64,000 bases of DNA from Labrenzia sp. VG12 (GTDB lineage: Bacteria; Pseudomonadota; Alphaproteobacteria; Rhizobiales; Stappiaceae): positions 4,556,001 through 4,620,000 of the forward strand of contig NZ_CP022529.1 in assembly GCF_002237595.1 (NCBI RefSeq), written 5' to 3'. The position numbers were made by a program, and so were the translations under genes. Shown piece by piece: positions 55,875 to 64,000 of the stretch (position 1 is its first letter; each line of letters opens with the position of its first letter). Under the pieces are notes generated by a model. That model saw nothing but the letters and a program-made list of their open reading frames with translations, searched no databases and had not been told where the DNA came from.

Positions 55875-57968
55875 GTGCAAGTCAGCCAACGGTTTATTGA
55901 TGACCGGCTGGAGCAATCCGGTCGTGCAGAAAGCAATACGCTCACAGGATTTCACACTTCCCTGCTGGAAGTGCTCCCGCATGCTGCTGCTTATGTCGCA
56001 CAGGATGGCAGCATCCTCGTTCACAACAAACACATGAAAACCAACTGTGCAGCCAAGGGCGTGTTTCCCGTGCCCGGCGGCCTGCAGGACCTGTTGACCG
56101 AAGGCAGCTGGAAACGCTGCGAGGCGGTGCTTTCAGCCGCGTTCAGTGGCGTGCCGGCCCAGGCCAGCGGAACGATCCTGCTGCGCTCCGGCACTCCCTT
56201 TTGTCACCACATGATCTGCACGTCTTTCGTTTCCCTCTCGGGAGAGCGGCAGGCCGTCCTGGTCCAGTTCGACATGGAAGACAGCGCGCAGGATGCGCTC
56301 GCCAAGATACCTTCACCCGTACCGGCGGCAAGGAAGCCGGCACGTTCGGAAGGTGAGGCCGGTTTCCTGGAACATTTTCCGGACGATGTTCTGGTGTTCG
56401 ATAGCGTGGACAGCGCAGAGCAAAAGGCCATCAGGCTGCTAGAGACAATCAACAGCGACTACGACATCGGGCTGTTGGTTGAGGCCTTGCAGACAATCGA
56501 TAGCGAAGGTGCGCAAAGCCTGTTCATTCCGGAAAACCGCAGCCTCGAGACGGCCGGCTACACCACTGACCGGCAGATGTGTGAAGTTCGTCTCGTACCG
56601 CTGCCGGAAGGCACGTCGGCAGAAGCTGTGAGCGGGACGACAATGGCGATCATTCGCCGCAATGTGGATTGCCCGCAGGAAATTGCCGAGAACCGGCGCC
56701 TTGCCTATCTCGATCCGTTGACCGGATTGGAAAACCGGCGGGCCTTCACCCGGGCGCTGAAGCGGGAACTCGGCCGCCTGGCCTCCGACAAGGAAACCGG
56801 GCTTGCGGTCTATTACATCGATCTCGACGAGTTCAAGAAGGTCAATGACCTCGGTGGCCATGATGCCGGTGACGACATGCTCCTGCGCGTGGCGGCCTGC
56901 CTCCGGCTAACGCTGGGCGAATTCGGAACAGCGGCCCGGATCGGCGGTGACGAATTTGCCGGCATGGTTCCGGCTGCCAACGAAGAAGGCGCCCTCGACA
57001 TTGCCGAGAAGATCCTGGAAGGCTTCGACCGGATCCGGCTGGAGGTCGGCGACCGGGTGTTTACCATCGGTGGGTCCATCGGCGTTGCCTTTGTTGAAAG
57101 TGGCCTGTCCTTGCGCGATGCAGATGCGGCGGTTCTGCTCGGTTTGGCGGACAGGGCCTGCCTGCGCGGCAAGCGGTTTGGCGGCAGTTCGGTGCAGATC
57201 CACTGTGTGGAATCCACCGAATGTCAGGCGACCGGCGTTGAGAAGGTCGAATTGCCCGAGCCGGGCAGTTTCCGTGGCAATGAGCTGACGCTCTATGCCA
57301 TGCCGATCATGTGCCTCAAGCGCAACAAGATCTGCGGGTCGGAAGTGTTGCTGCGGCTCCAGGGAGACCGGGCACGCGGTCTGTCCTCCAGGGCCTGGAT
57401 TTCCGCCGCAGAGCGGTCCGGTTTCATCGCGCAGGTTGATGCCTGGACGCTGGACAAGGTGCTGGATGCCGCCGAGCGCAATCCGGGAAGGTCGATCCTG
57501 ACCATGAATGTCTCCGCGGAGTCCGCGCGAGATCCGAATTTCCGGGACGGTCTTTATCACCGTCTTTCGGTCAATCCGCTTCTGGCGTCGAAACTCTGCC
57601 TGGAAATTGCCGAACGGGACTACCTGCGCGAACCGGCAACGGTGGAATCCTTCTTCAAGTTCGTCACCGAGCTCGGCTGCCAGACGGCAATCGACGATTT
57701 CGCCGGTCACTGGCCGGTGCTCTCGCGCCTGACCAGCCTGCGGGTCGAATGGCTGAAACTGGAGGCCGGCCTGACACAGCAGGTTGTCGAGGAACCGGCC
57801 AAGGCGGCGATCCTGAACGGCCTCGTCCGGGCGGCGCATGAACTCGGCATCAAGGTAATTGCGAAGCATGTGGAAACGGCCGAAGAGGCCAAGCTGCTGC
57901 GCGAACTCAACATCGAAGCGGCGCAAGGCTTCTATTTTGGCCGGCCCGAGCCCTGGCCAGGCGGGTAA
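55875..57968 (+). CDS. GGDEF protein with degenerate EAL domain
   Basis: The 697-residue cytoplasmic protein has a PAS-like N-terminal part (about 30-250), an active-looking GGDEF domain (about 280-440, signature ARIGGDEFAG; no RxxD inhibitory site before it) and a degenerate EAL domain (about 470-695). In the EAL part, EAL reads EVL (SEVLLR), DDFG reads DDFA and EGVET reads KHVET (VIAKHVETAEE), losing the catalytic Glu. So it is probably a diguanylate cyclase, with the EAL half used for binding or regulation. It starts at a GTG with AAAGGG upstream. A bidirectional terminator follows. Confidence 0.85.
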   Translation: MQVSQRFIDDRLEQSGRAESNTLTGFHTSLLEVLPHAAAYVAQDGSILVHNKHMKTNCAAKGVFPVPGGLQDLLTEGSWKRCEAVLSAAFSGVPAQASGTILLRSGTPFCHHMICTSFVSLSGERQAVLVQFDMEDSAQDALAKIPSPVPAARKPARSEGEAGFLEHFPDDVLVFDSVDSAEQKAIRLLETINSDYDIGLLVEALQTIDSEGAQSLFIPENRSLETAGYTTDRQMCEVRLVPLPEGTSAEAVSGTTMAIIRRNVDCPQEIAENRRLAYLDPLTGLENRRAFTRALKRELGRLASDKETGLAVYYIDLDEFKKVNDLGGHDAGDDMLLRVAACLRLTLGEFGTAARIGGDEFAGMVPAANEEGALDIAEKILEGFDRIRLEVGDRVFTIGGSIGVAFVESGLSLRDADAAVLLGLADRACLRGKRFGGSSVQIHCVESTECQATGVEKVELPEPGSFRGNELTLYAMPIMCLKRNKICGSEVLLRLQGDRARGLSSRAWISAAERSGFIAQVDAWTLDKVLDAAERNPGRSILTMNVSAESARDPNFRDGLYHRLSVNPLLASKLCLEIAERDYLREPATVESFFKFVTELGCQTAIDDFAGHWPVLSRLTSLRVEWLKLEAGLTQQVVEEPAKAAILNGLVRAAHELGIKVIAKHVETAEEAKLLRELNIEAAQGFYFGRPEPWPGG

Positions 57969-57985
57969 AGGCACATCAACACCAA

Positions 57986-58017
57986 AAAAGAGCGGCCGGG
58001 CAGCCGCTCTTTTCTTT
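57986..58017 (+). terminator. Bidirectional rho-independent terminator
   Basis: AAAAGAGCGGC pairs with GCCGCTCTTTT around a 6-base loop, with T-rich tracts on either strand. It lies between the convergent GGDEF/EAL and M16 genes. Confidence 0.85.
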
Positions 58018-58124
58018 TCCAAACTGAACCGCATCGCGTCCAAACGCCTTTACGGCGAAGGAGATCCTGCTGCGTTGGGTGCGGTCAATTTGGGACGCCT
58101 GGTTGAGGGGCGGAACCGCTTGTC

Positions 58125-59504
58125 TCAATTCAGCGTATTCGAAAGCTCCTCCAGGCAATAATGCAACGGGGCGTTCTTCGGCAATGCACAATAGCCCCTG
58201 GTCTTGAGCGCTTCCGCCGGCGCGGGGCCTCCCCCGATCAGGATGAGCAGAAAGTCATCCAAAGGCGGCAAATGGGTTTGCGAACTTGCGATGACCTCCT
58301 CAAGAGGGACCGTTTCAAGCGCGGTAAGCAGCGGGAGGTTGATCGTGCCACTGGCCCCGGCGGGATACTCATTCAGGTAATGCCGCGCGCCCCAGACGGG
58401 ATCGCTGAAAAATCGGCCTGCATAGCGTCTGTTCAAGCGGTCATGCTGTATGTCCAGCCCTGACAGGCTGATTTTTCCTGTGCGTGCGCCTTCGTAGATT
58501 GCCCGCATTTTTTCGTGAATCTCGGGCCATATTTGCGCTTCCACCGTCGCGCTCAACGAGACGATCGCCCTGTTCTTGCCCATGACAATGAAGTCCGTGC
58601 GCGGGTCGTAAGCGGCTCGCATTTCCTGCCGGATGATCCGGAACAATTCCGATCCCTGATTTCCGCCGACATAGTCCATCAGAAGATTGGCGCCAATCTG
58701 GTCAACCTCGTCTTCAAACTCCTCGGCCTTGACGAAAAGGATCAGCATCTCGGTTGAGTCGGGGTCCGCGAAATGAATGGTACCGGCTGGCAGGGCAAAC
58801 GCTTGCTTATCCTGGCCAGTCAATGCTTTTGCCCATCTTGCAAAGGGCAGTGTCCACTGCGCCTCGGGCAGCGCCTTGATCATCCGGATGGCACGGCGTC
58901 CGGCCTCCTCGTCTGCGGATCTCAGGATGACCTGGCTGGGGCGCCCGAAACGAAAACGGCCATCGTTTCTGGCGGTGGTTTCGCCTCGAGGATCGTACAG
59001 GACAAAATAACCGGCTTCATTCAGAACGTCGGAAGGGCGCCCAGTGTTGCTTGAGATTCTGAGCTTGAGTTCCTGCAGCTCCCTTGCATACCAGCCACTT
59101 GTATATTCCGGTTCGAATAGAACGTTTTCCAAATGGGCAAGCGCTTCTGGAAAAACGTCGTCTGCTGCAGAGACGGTGAGGAGCAGATCCCGCCCGTTGA
59201 TGGTGATGTTGTTCTCGATCCCCTTTATGCGCAGGAGAGCGTCGATGTCATTTGGCGAGTGCTCGGATGTCCCGCCCGAGATCACGCTGGAAAGACCCGC
59301 CATCAGTTCGCCGACACGATCCTGTGTCGGCGGGTTTATGGGCCAGACGAGCGTGATCGCGGAGACGCCGTTGCGAAGTGGCGTAAGAGAAACGATCTTG
59401 GTGGCATTCGCAGCAGCAACGAGATCTGCACGCACCGGTTGCGATGACACCAGGCAGAGAAACATCAGGAGAGCAACGAAAAGAAAATGTCTGAATGAAT
59501 GCAT
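58125..59504 (-). CDS. M16-family peptidase-like protein, probably inactive partner
   Basis: The 459-residue secreted protein has a signal peptide (MHSFRHFLFVALLMFLCLVSS, cleaved near residue 26). The body has the two-repeat M16 fold without the HxxEH zinc motif. As with known alphaproteobacterial M16 pairs, it should form a heterodimer with the catalytic protein encoded immediately upstream. Only one base separates them, so they are co-translated. Confidence 0.8.
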   Translation of the reverse strand: MHSFRHFLFVALLMFLCLVSSQPVRADLVAAANATKIVSLTPLRNGVSAITLVWPINPPTQDRVGELMAGLSSVISGGTSEHSPNDIDALLRIKGIENNITINGRDLLLTVSAADDVFPEALAHLENVLFEPEYTSGWYARELQELKLRISSNTGRPSDVLNEAGYFVLYDPRGETTARNDGRFRFGRPSQVILRSADEEAGRRAIRMIKALPEAQWTLPFARWAKALTGQDKQAFALPAGTIHFADPDSTEMLILFVKAEEFEDEVDQIGANLLMDYVGGNQGSELFRIIRQEMRAAYDPRTDFIVMGKNRAIVSLSATVEAQIWPEIHEKMRAIYEGARTGKISLSGLDIQHDRLNRRYAGRFFSDPVWGARHYLNEYPAGASGTINLPLLTALETVPLEEVIASSQTHLPPLDDFLLILIGGGPAPAEALKTRGYCALPKNAPLHYCLEELSNTLN

Positions 59505-59505
59505 C

Positions 59506-60795
59506 TTAATCTACTTTTTTGGCCAGAACGACCGACGTTGCCGACGGTTTCATAACCTCGGTCGCAAAATCGATGACTTCCTGATCTGTTGTCTTGCTCA
59601 ACATGTCAGCGAAGACGGAAGGACTGACAGGCGGGTAGCCGTCTGCAGCAACATTATGCAGGAAGGACAGAAAGTCAGCGGGACGACGCATGACATTCCG
59701 GGCATATGTCACCTCTTTCTGACGCGCCTCGTCGATCTCTTCGCGGCTGATGGGTTCGCTCAACAGGTTGGCCAGCGTCTTCTTCAGACTGTCATGTGCC
59801 GTGTCCAGGTCGAAGCCGGGCATCAATTGCACATCCAGGAAAAGTTCAAGATCGGCATTCTTGACAAAATGCCAGTCCGAGCTGGTCTCGAGAAACCGCT
59901 CGTCCTCAAAATACAGGGCCTTGTCCAACCTGTTGATCAGAATGGCTGTTGTAATGAAAAAGGCGCCCTGCATGTCCATGCTGCTCGTGCGGTCCGCAAA
60001 ATCCACGAACTTTACAAGTTGCAGCGTGTCGCGCATCAGCCTGTTCGATTCAATGTATTCGACCGATCTGAGCGCCGGATCCGGTTTCTGGTCGAGCCAG
60101 GGCTTGGCAGGTACCGCTGACGGTTCCGTGTCGCCAAATACCTGCGCAACCAGATCTGCGACGGTGTCCGGGTCGACTTTTCCCGAAACGATCAGGGAAA
60201 CATTGGACGGGACATAATGCTCCTTGTGAAACCGGTAGGCCTGTTCGAGGCTCAGCCTGGGCAGGTCTGCAATGGTGTTGTTCGCACGGCCGCGCAGGGT
60301 GCCATAAAGATTTTGCAGCGCAATGCGTCGCATCCAGCGGTGCGGCGATTGCCTTTCGCGAAGCAGGGTTTCGCGCTGAAGAATGTCGATTTCACTTTCC
60401 GCAAAACCTTCCGGCAGACTTGGCGTGTCCAGAACGGCACGTGACAGTCTTAGCAGCATCTCGAGTTCGGAAGGCGCGCCGGAATTCGTGTAAGTCGTCG
60501 ACACATTGTAGGTCGTGGCGTGGATATCACGCACTCTCGGATTTCTGAATATGGTTGCGTCTGACGAGAACGCGGCAAGGTGCTCTGTCAGATGCGCCGT
60601 TCCGGATGGATCCGGGTCATCGAAGGATCCGGAAAGAACGATCAGCTGCACATCGACGCGCTCGAACGCGTCCGTCGGCACAACATAGGCAGCGTGCAAT
60701 CCGCCTTTTTCCGGGAGCGGTGTTACATCCTGAGCCTGAACGGCTCCCGCCAAGATCAGAAAGAAAAATGATAAAACAAATCCGAATATGTGCAT
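59506..60795 (-). CDS. M16-family zinc metallopeptidase, catalytic subunit
   Basis: The 429-residue secreted protein has a signal peptide (to about residue 21) and the inverted zinc motif HLTEH (residues 68-72) with the third ligand Glu expected near residue 142 in DILQRETLL. M16 enzymes degrade peptides in the periplasm. It is the first gene of the pair; the second supplies the inactive half. A role in processing secreted or signal peptides is possible but unproven. Confidence 0.88.
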   Translation of the reverse strand: MHIFGFVLSFFFLILAGAVQAQDVTPLPEKGGLHAAYVVPTDAFERVDVQLIVLSGSFDDPDPSGTAHLTEHLAAFSSDATIFRNPRVRDIHATTYNVSTTYTNSGAPSELEMLLRLSRAVLDTPSLPEGFAESEIDILQRETLLRERQSPHRWMRRIALQNLYGTLRGRANNTIADLPRLSLEQAYRFHKEHYVPSNVSLIVSGKVDPDTVADLVAQVFGDTEPSAVPAKPWLDQKPDPALRSVEYIESNRLMRDTLQLVKFVDFADRTSSMDMQGAFFITTAILINRLDKALYFEDERFLETSSDWHFVKNADLELFLDVQLMPGFDLDTAHDSLKKTLANLLSEPISREEIDEARQKEVTYARNVMRRPADFLSFLHNVAADGYPPVSPSVFADMLSKTTDQEVIDFATEVMKPSATSVVLAKKVD

Positions 60796-61298
60796 TCCAA
60801 GCCTTTGAATATGTCTTTTGAACCAGAAATAAAAGTTGCTCAGAGACTCTTTGTGGAAGGCCCCTGATTTTAGAAACGCATACAGGATATAGGAATTGTT
60901 TCAAACAGCTCAATGAAAACGGGTCGCCCCGTGTTCAACTGCGGTCGAAGACATGTGGGCTGCCTATTTTCTCTGTGCCCATGACAAACAGACCTCGCTG
61001 AAAATGCTGACGCGACCGGGGGCCGCTTGTGGTGCTCCGGACGCCCGGTCTTCTCAGCTCGCCACCTGTCCAGACAACGCCTGCGGCCCGGGGCGGAACA
61101 TCCATCCTGGCGGCGCAAGGTGACATTGCTGCCAGGGACTTATGGGGCCTCGGGCCGGGCTCCATGTGACCAAATAATAGGCAGGAAAATCGGTCGTTTT
61201 CCGAATTCCGACAAGTGTAACACGTGGAAATGCGGACGAATGACAGCAAAGTCCTGTGCTAGCGTGACCTCATCGAGTGAAAGCAGGTGGGGCCACGT
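60796..61298. other. Intergenic region between M16 pair and flavodoxin gene
   Basis: About 500 bases between divergent genes. It should hold both promoters. I find no RNA gene or repeat. Confidence 0.45.
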
Positions 61299-61823
61299 AT
61301 GAATGTTCTGATTGCCTATGCGACCACTGAAGGACAGACGCAAAAGATCGCCAAATTCATCGAGGTAATCCTGTCGGAAGCCGGTCACCAGGTCCAGTTA
61401 CACAATGTCAGCGACCCATCCGGCAGGCTCACCGTCAGCGACTATGACAAGGTGATTGTCGCCGGGTCCGTGCATTCGGGAAAACACCAGCCCGACCTTC
61501 AGCTGTTTGTCTTTGCAAACCGGAACCGGCTGAGCGACATGCCCGGCCTGCTGGTGTCGGTCAGTCTCGCAGCAGCCTTTCCGGACACCGCAGAGGAAGC
61601 CGGGGGCTATGTTGGAACGTTTCTGGAGGCCGCACAGTGGCAACCGACGCAAACAGCCCTGGTTGCCGGTGCGGTGAAGCCGGGTATCTATGACTGGTTT
61701 CAGCAGTCAGCCCTGCTCGAGGGCGATCTGGCGGCCCATCTTGACGAGGACCTCAGCGGCACGAAGGAATTCACCGACTGGGAGGATCTGAAGCAGAAGG
61801 TGACGGCATTTGCCGGTGCCTGA
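61299..61823 (+). CDS. Flavodoxin-domain protein (HemG-like)
   Basis: The 174-residue protein has the FMN-binding loop YATTEGQTQKIAKFI near the N-terminus (about residues 6-20) and later VIVAGSVHSGKHQPDL, the arrangement of HemG-type menaquinone-linked protoporphyrinogen oxidases. The family length (about 175-180 aa) fits. An ATG at 61299 is favoured over a GTG four codons upstream. It is a single gene, so a haem role rests on the domain only; other quinone-linked flavodoxins of this type exist. Confidence 0.75.
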   Translation: MNVLIAYATTEGQTQKIAKFIEVILSEAGHQVQLHNVSDPSGRLTVSDYDKVIVAGSVHSGKHQPDLQLFVFANRNRLSDMPGLLVSVSLAAAFPDTAEEAGGYVGTFLEAAQWQPTQTALVAGAVKPGIYDWFQQSALLEGDLAAHLDEDLSGTKEFTDWEDLKQKVTAFAGA

Positions 61824-61887
61824 CGGCGAACGAGACAAACCGGCAGTCTCGCCGATGCCAGTTACTTTCAGGCACTGCGGACACAGG

Positions 61888-62613
61888 TCATGAGGCTGGC
61901 TCGGACGGCTGTGTTTCGCTGACCTCGACGCGGTTGCGGCCCTTGCTTTTGGCGCGGTAAAGCGCCTTGTCTGCCCGGTTCAGCGCAGCATCAATCGGTT
62001 CGTTGTCGTGACGATAGCCGACGCCGATTGAAATGGTGCAGCTGATCGTATCGGGGCCGGCATCAAGCGCGGTCTTTTCGATCGCGCAGCGTATGGTCTC
62101 CGCAACATCACGCCCTTTTGTGACGGGCAGGTTCGGAAAGAACATGGCGAATTCCTCGCCGCCGAGCCTTGCGATTTCGCCAAAGGGTCTGGCTGTCTCC
62201 GACATGACGTCCGTCACCAGCCTGATGACGGAATCGCCAACCTGGTGACCGTAGGTGTCGTTGATCGATTTGAAACTGTCGATATCCAGCATCAACACGG
62301 TTCCGCCGACATTCTGTTGGCGGGCTTCGAACAGGTCGAAGAACGCGGTCCGGTTCAGGAGTCCGGTCATGCTGTCATGAAGCAGCAGATGTTCGAGCCG
62401 GAGGTTGGATCGGTGCAGGGCCAGTATCATGTTGCCGGCCCAGAGCGACGCAAAGGGAGCGATCATCAGGGGCACGAGTGTCGCGGGCCACACGCTGACC
62501 CAGTTGAGGCCGGCCGGCGACACAAAATGCGTGGCCACCAGCGACACCAACACGGATGCAGCGGAGACGAGCACGACCTGCGCCCATTTTTCCTTTTCGC
62601 TCCTGACCCGCAT
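61888..62613 (-). CDS. Membrane diguanylate cyclase (GGDEF)
   Basis: The 241-residue protein has two transmembrane helices (about residues 10-30 and 40-60) and a GGDEF domain (about 75-235) with DSMTGLLNRTAFFD, LMLDIDSFKSINDTYGH and the active motif ARLGGEEFAMFF. It is a minimal membrane-tied c-di-GMP synthase. It converges with the flavodoxin gene. Confidence 0.9.
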   Translation of the reverse strand: MRVRSEKEKWAQVVLVSAASVLVSLVATHFVSPAGLNWVSVWPATLVPLMIAPFASLWAGNMILALHRSNLRLEHLLLHDSMTGLLNRTAFFDLFEARQQNVGGTVLMLDIDSFKSINDTYGHQVGDSVIRLVTDVMSETARPFGEIARLGGEEFAMFFPNLPVTKGRDVAETIRCAIEKTALDAGPDTISCTISIGVGYRHDNEPIDAALNRADKALYRAKSKGRNRVEVSETQPSEPAS

Positions 62614-63353
62614 TTTCCGGACTTCTGCTCGAAAGTGTTGTGGCCATCATTGGCGCGCCACGGCGATGGAGCCATGGTCTGCGTCAGTTGGACTGTCCCG
62701 CCGCAACATTTAAAAATCGCTAACCGCGCAATGGATGGCGATCTGGGCAGCGCAAACTCATGGGCTTTAGATCCGATCCGGAAACCGACAGGACCCGGCT
62801 GGTTGTTCGGTGGGCGACGTCCGCGCGGGGGAGGTGGCACAGACCGCCGCACTGGCGGCGTCTGCCTGGAAGGGTAAGACCGGCAGGAGAAGTCAGGCTT
62901 CCAGGGTCCGACAAGACCCGCAACCTGCCACCACGTCAGGCAGGCTGCTGGTGCCTGTCCGAGCCGTAGTCCTTCGTGAAGGTGTATGGGTGCGAGGCGC
63001 AATATGTGTTTCCACACTCCTGTAGGTGAGCGTGTAATGTTTCGTTTTAGCTGTAGTAAAATTAGTTGGTTGGAGAGTGTTTTATTCGAAGTTGTTTTCG
63101 AGAGCCTGGCGCAAATAAAATCGCGTACGCACCGTTAAAGGCTAATCCAGGAGATTAATACTTGGCTCTCCGAGCCTCAAGCACAGAAAATTGGAAAATG
63201 GGTGCTTACAATGGGAGTAAATGTGTAATGCAATGAATTCATAATATGAGCGGGAAGCGGACGTTTGCTGCGGGTTGAACGAATATCCGTACTGCGGACT
63301 CAACGGATTTTCAAAGTCAGAGCCCAAACATCGGGCCTCGCTTCATCTAAGTT
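62614..63353. other. Long intergenic stretch
   Basis: About 740 bases. Several overlapping frames exist in the GC-rich left half but none has a good start. The right half (63010-63240) is AT-rich. No terminator, RNA or repeat identified. Confidence 0.4.
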
Positions 63354-63926
63354 CTATCGCGACAACGGTCGCGCCAAATGGATGAGTTGATCAATTGTCT
63401 CAGATAAATGGTTTGGGTTACCAGTGGCGCGCGAGACCATCATGGCTCCTTCCATGCTGGACACAAACGTCTTCGCGAATGCAATTGGGTCAAGGTCGGG
63501 TCTAATCTCGCCGTTTTGCTGTCCTGTTTGGAGAACCGCACTTAGCCATTCATGATGCCCCAGAAAGAACTTTTCGACTTCGGCATTGATCGACGGTGGG
63601 AGCGTTGCGGCATCCGATGCGAGGACACCGCCCAGACAGACGCTTCCCTTGTCTTTGAGCATGGCAACAAACAGGTTGCCGTAGGCTGCGAGGAGCCCAG
63701 GCGCGTCTGGTGCCGACAAATCCGCCAAAGCCGTTAAGCACCACTCTCGGTAATCCTTTGCAGCGGCCTCGGCTAAATCTCCCTTGGTTGGATAGTGGTA
63801 ATGAATACTCGCGCTCTTAATGCCTACTTCGGCGGCAATGTCGCGGAAGCTAAACCCGTTATAGCCCCGCTCCATCATAACTCTGCGGGCAACGAGCAGT
63901 ATCTCAGATGCTTTTTCGTTTCCCAT
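63354..63926 (-). CDS. TetR-family transcriptional regulator
   Basis: The 190-residue protein has the N-terminal helix-turn-helix (YNGFSFRDIAAEVGIKSASI then HYHYPTKGDLAEAA, about residues 21-55) and a C-terminal ligand domain with Cys-containing motif VCLGGVLAS (about 96-104). The pattern MERGYNGFSFRDIA is common in regulators of the AcrR/NemR-like group that respond to electrophiles or organic compounds. The regulated gene is probably to the right of the window. Confidence 0.88.
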   Translation of the reverse strand: MGNEKASEILLVARRVMMERGYNGFSFRDIAAEVGIKSASIHYHYPTKGDLAEAAAKDYREWCLTALADLSAPDAPGLLAAYGNLFVAMLKDKGSVCLGGVLASDAATLPPSINAEVEKFFLGHHEWLSAVLQTGQQNGEIRPDLDPIAFAKTFVSSMEGAMMVSRATGNPNHLSETIDQLIHLARPLSR

Positions 63927-64000
63927 CAGTCCGTCAGCCCAAGACTTCCATCAAGTATTTGATAGGGGCTTGATTGGGGGCGGGTCAAGCGGATAGGAAA

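Noticed and set aside
63930..63985. Short inverted repeat ATCAA-N4-TTGAT upstream of the TetR gene as operator
   Set aside because: Only 5-bp arms; too weak to separate from chance without comparison to relatives.

Overview
The window looks like chromosomal DNA of a marine-type alphaproteobacterium, most plausibly a Stappiaceae/Roseibium (Labrenzia)-like member of the Hyphomicrobiales. This is an inference from high GC, an IalB-family protein, an FeS-type bacterial cryptochrome/photolyase and a type VI secretion (T6SS) cluster of this layout. No 16S rRNA gene or other taxonomic marker is present.

Bases 1-15763 (minus strand) hold an almost complete T6SS operon, transcribed right to left: tssA, tssB, tssC, tssE, tssF, tssG, an FHA/TagH gene, tssJ, tssK, tssL, and tssM running off the left edge. 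ClpV (tssH), Hcp and VgrG are not in the window. Bases 15984-24660 form a signalling block. First come a STAS antagonist, an RsbW-like ATPase and a SpoIIE-type phosphatase. A second five-gene module follows, containing two SiaB/slr1658-like ATPase relatives, two SiaC/slr1659-like STAS relatives (one fused to a SAM methyltransferase) and a membrane Cache-HAMP-PP2C phosphatase. The block ends with a lipoprotein and a PppA-like PP2C phosphatase, the class that in other bacteria opposes PpkA in T6SS control.

Bases 25513-39435 hold a two-partner secretion / contact-dependent inhibition locus: an IalB-like protein, the TpsB transporter, a 2794-residue TpsA exoprotein with a predicted HNH-type nuclease tip, a SUKH immunity protein, and a short array of further immunity-like genes. 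A decayed piece of hemagglutinin repeat downstream shows past recombination.

Bases 40022-52736 are a 12.7-kb genomic island in the 3' end of a tRNA-Arg(CCG) gene, bounded by 64-bp perfect direct repeats, with the integrase next to the intact tRNA. The island is visibly more AT-rich. It carries a large helicase with a C-terminal nuclease-like segment (candidate defence protein), a primase-type P-loop ATPase, a truncated SRA-YDG domain, a secreted ClpP-like/LprI-like fusion, a nuclease, several small secreted proteins, and the relic of a second integrase.

Bases 53192-63926 return to ordinary chromosome: FeS cryptochrome/photolyase, RlpA-like protein, a GGDEF/degenerate-EAL protein, an M16 protease pair, a HemG-like flavodoxin, a diguanylate cyclase and a TetR regulator. 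The recurring theme is cell-cell antagonism (T6SS, CDI, island cargo) under dense protein-phosphorylation control.
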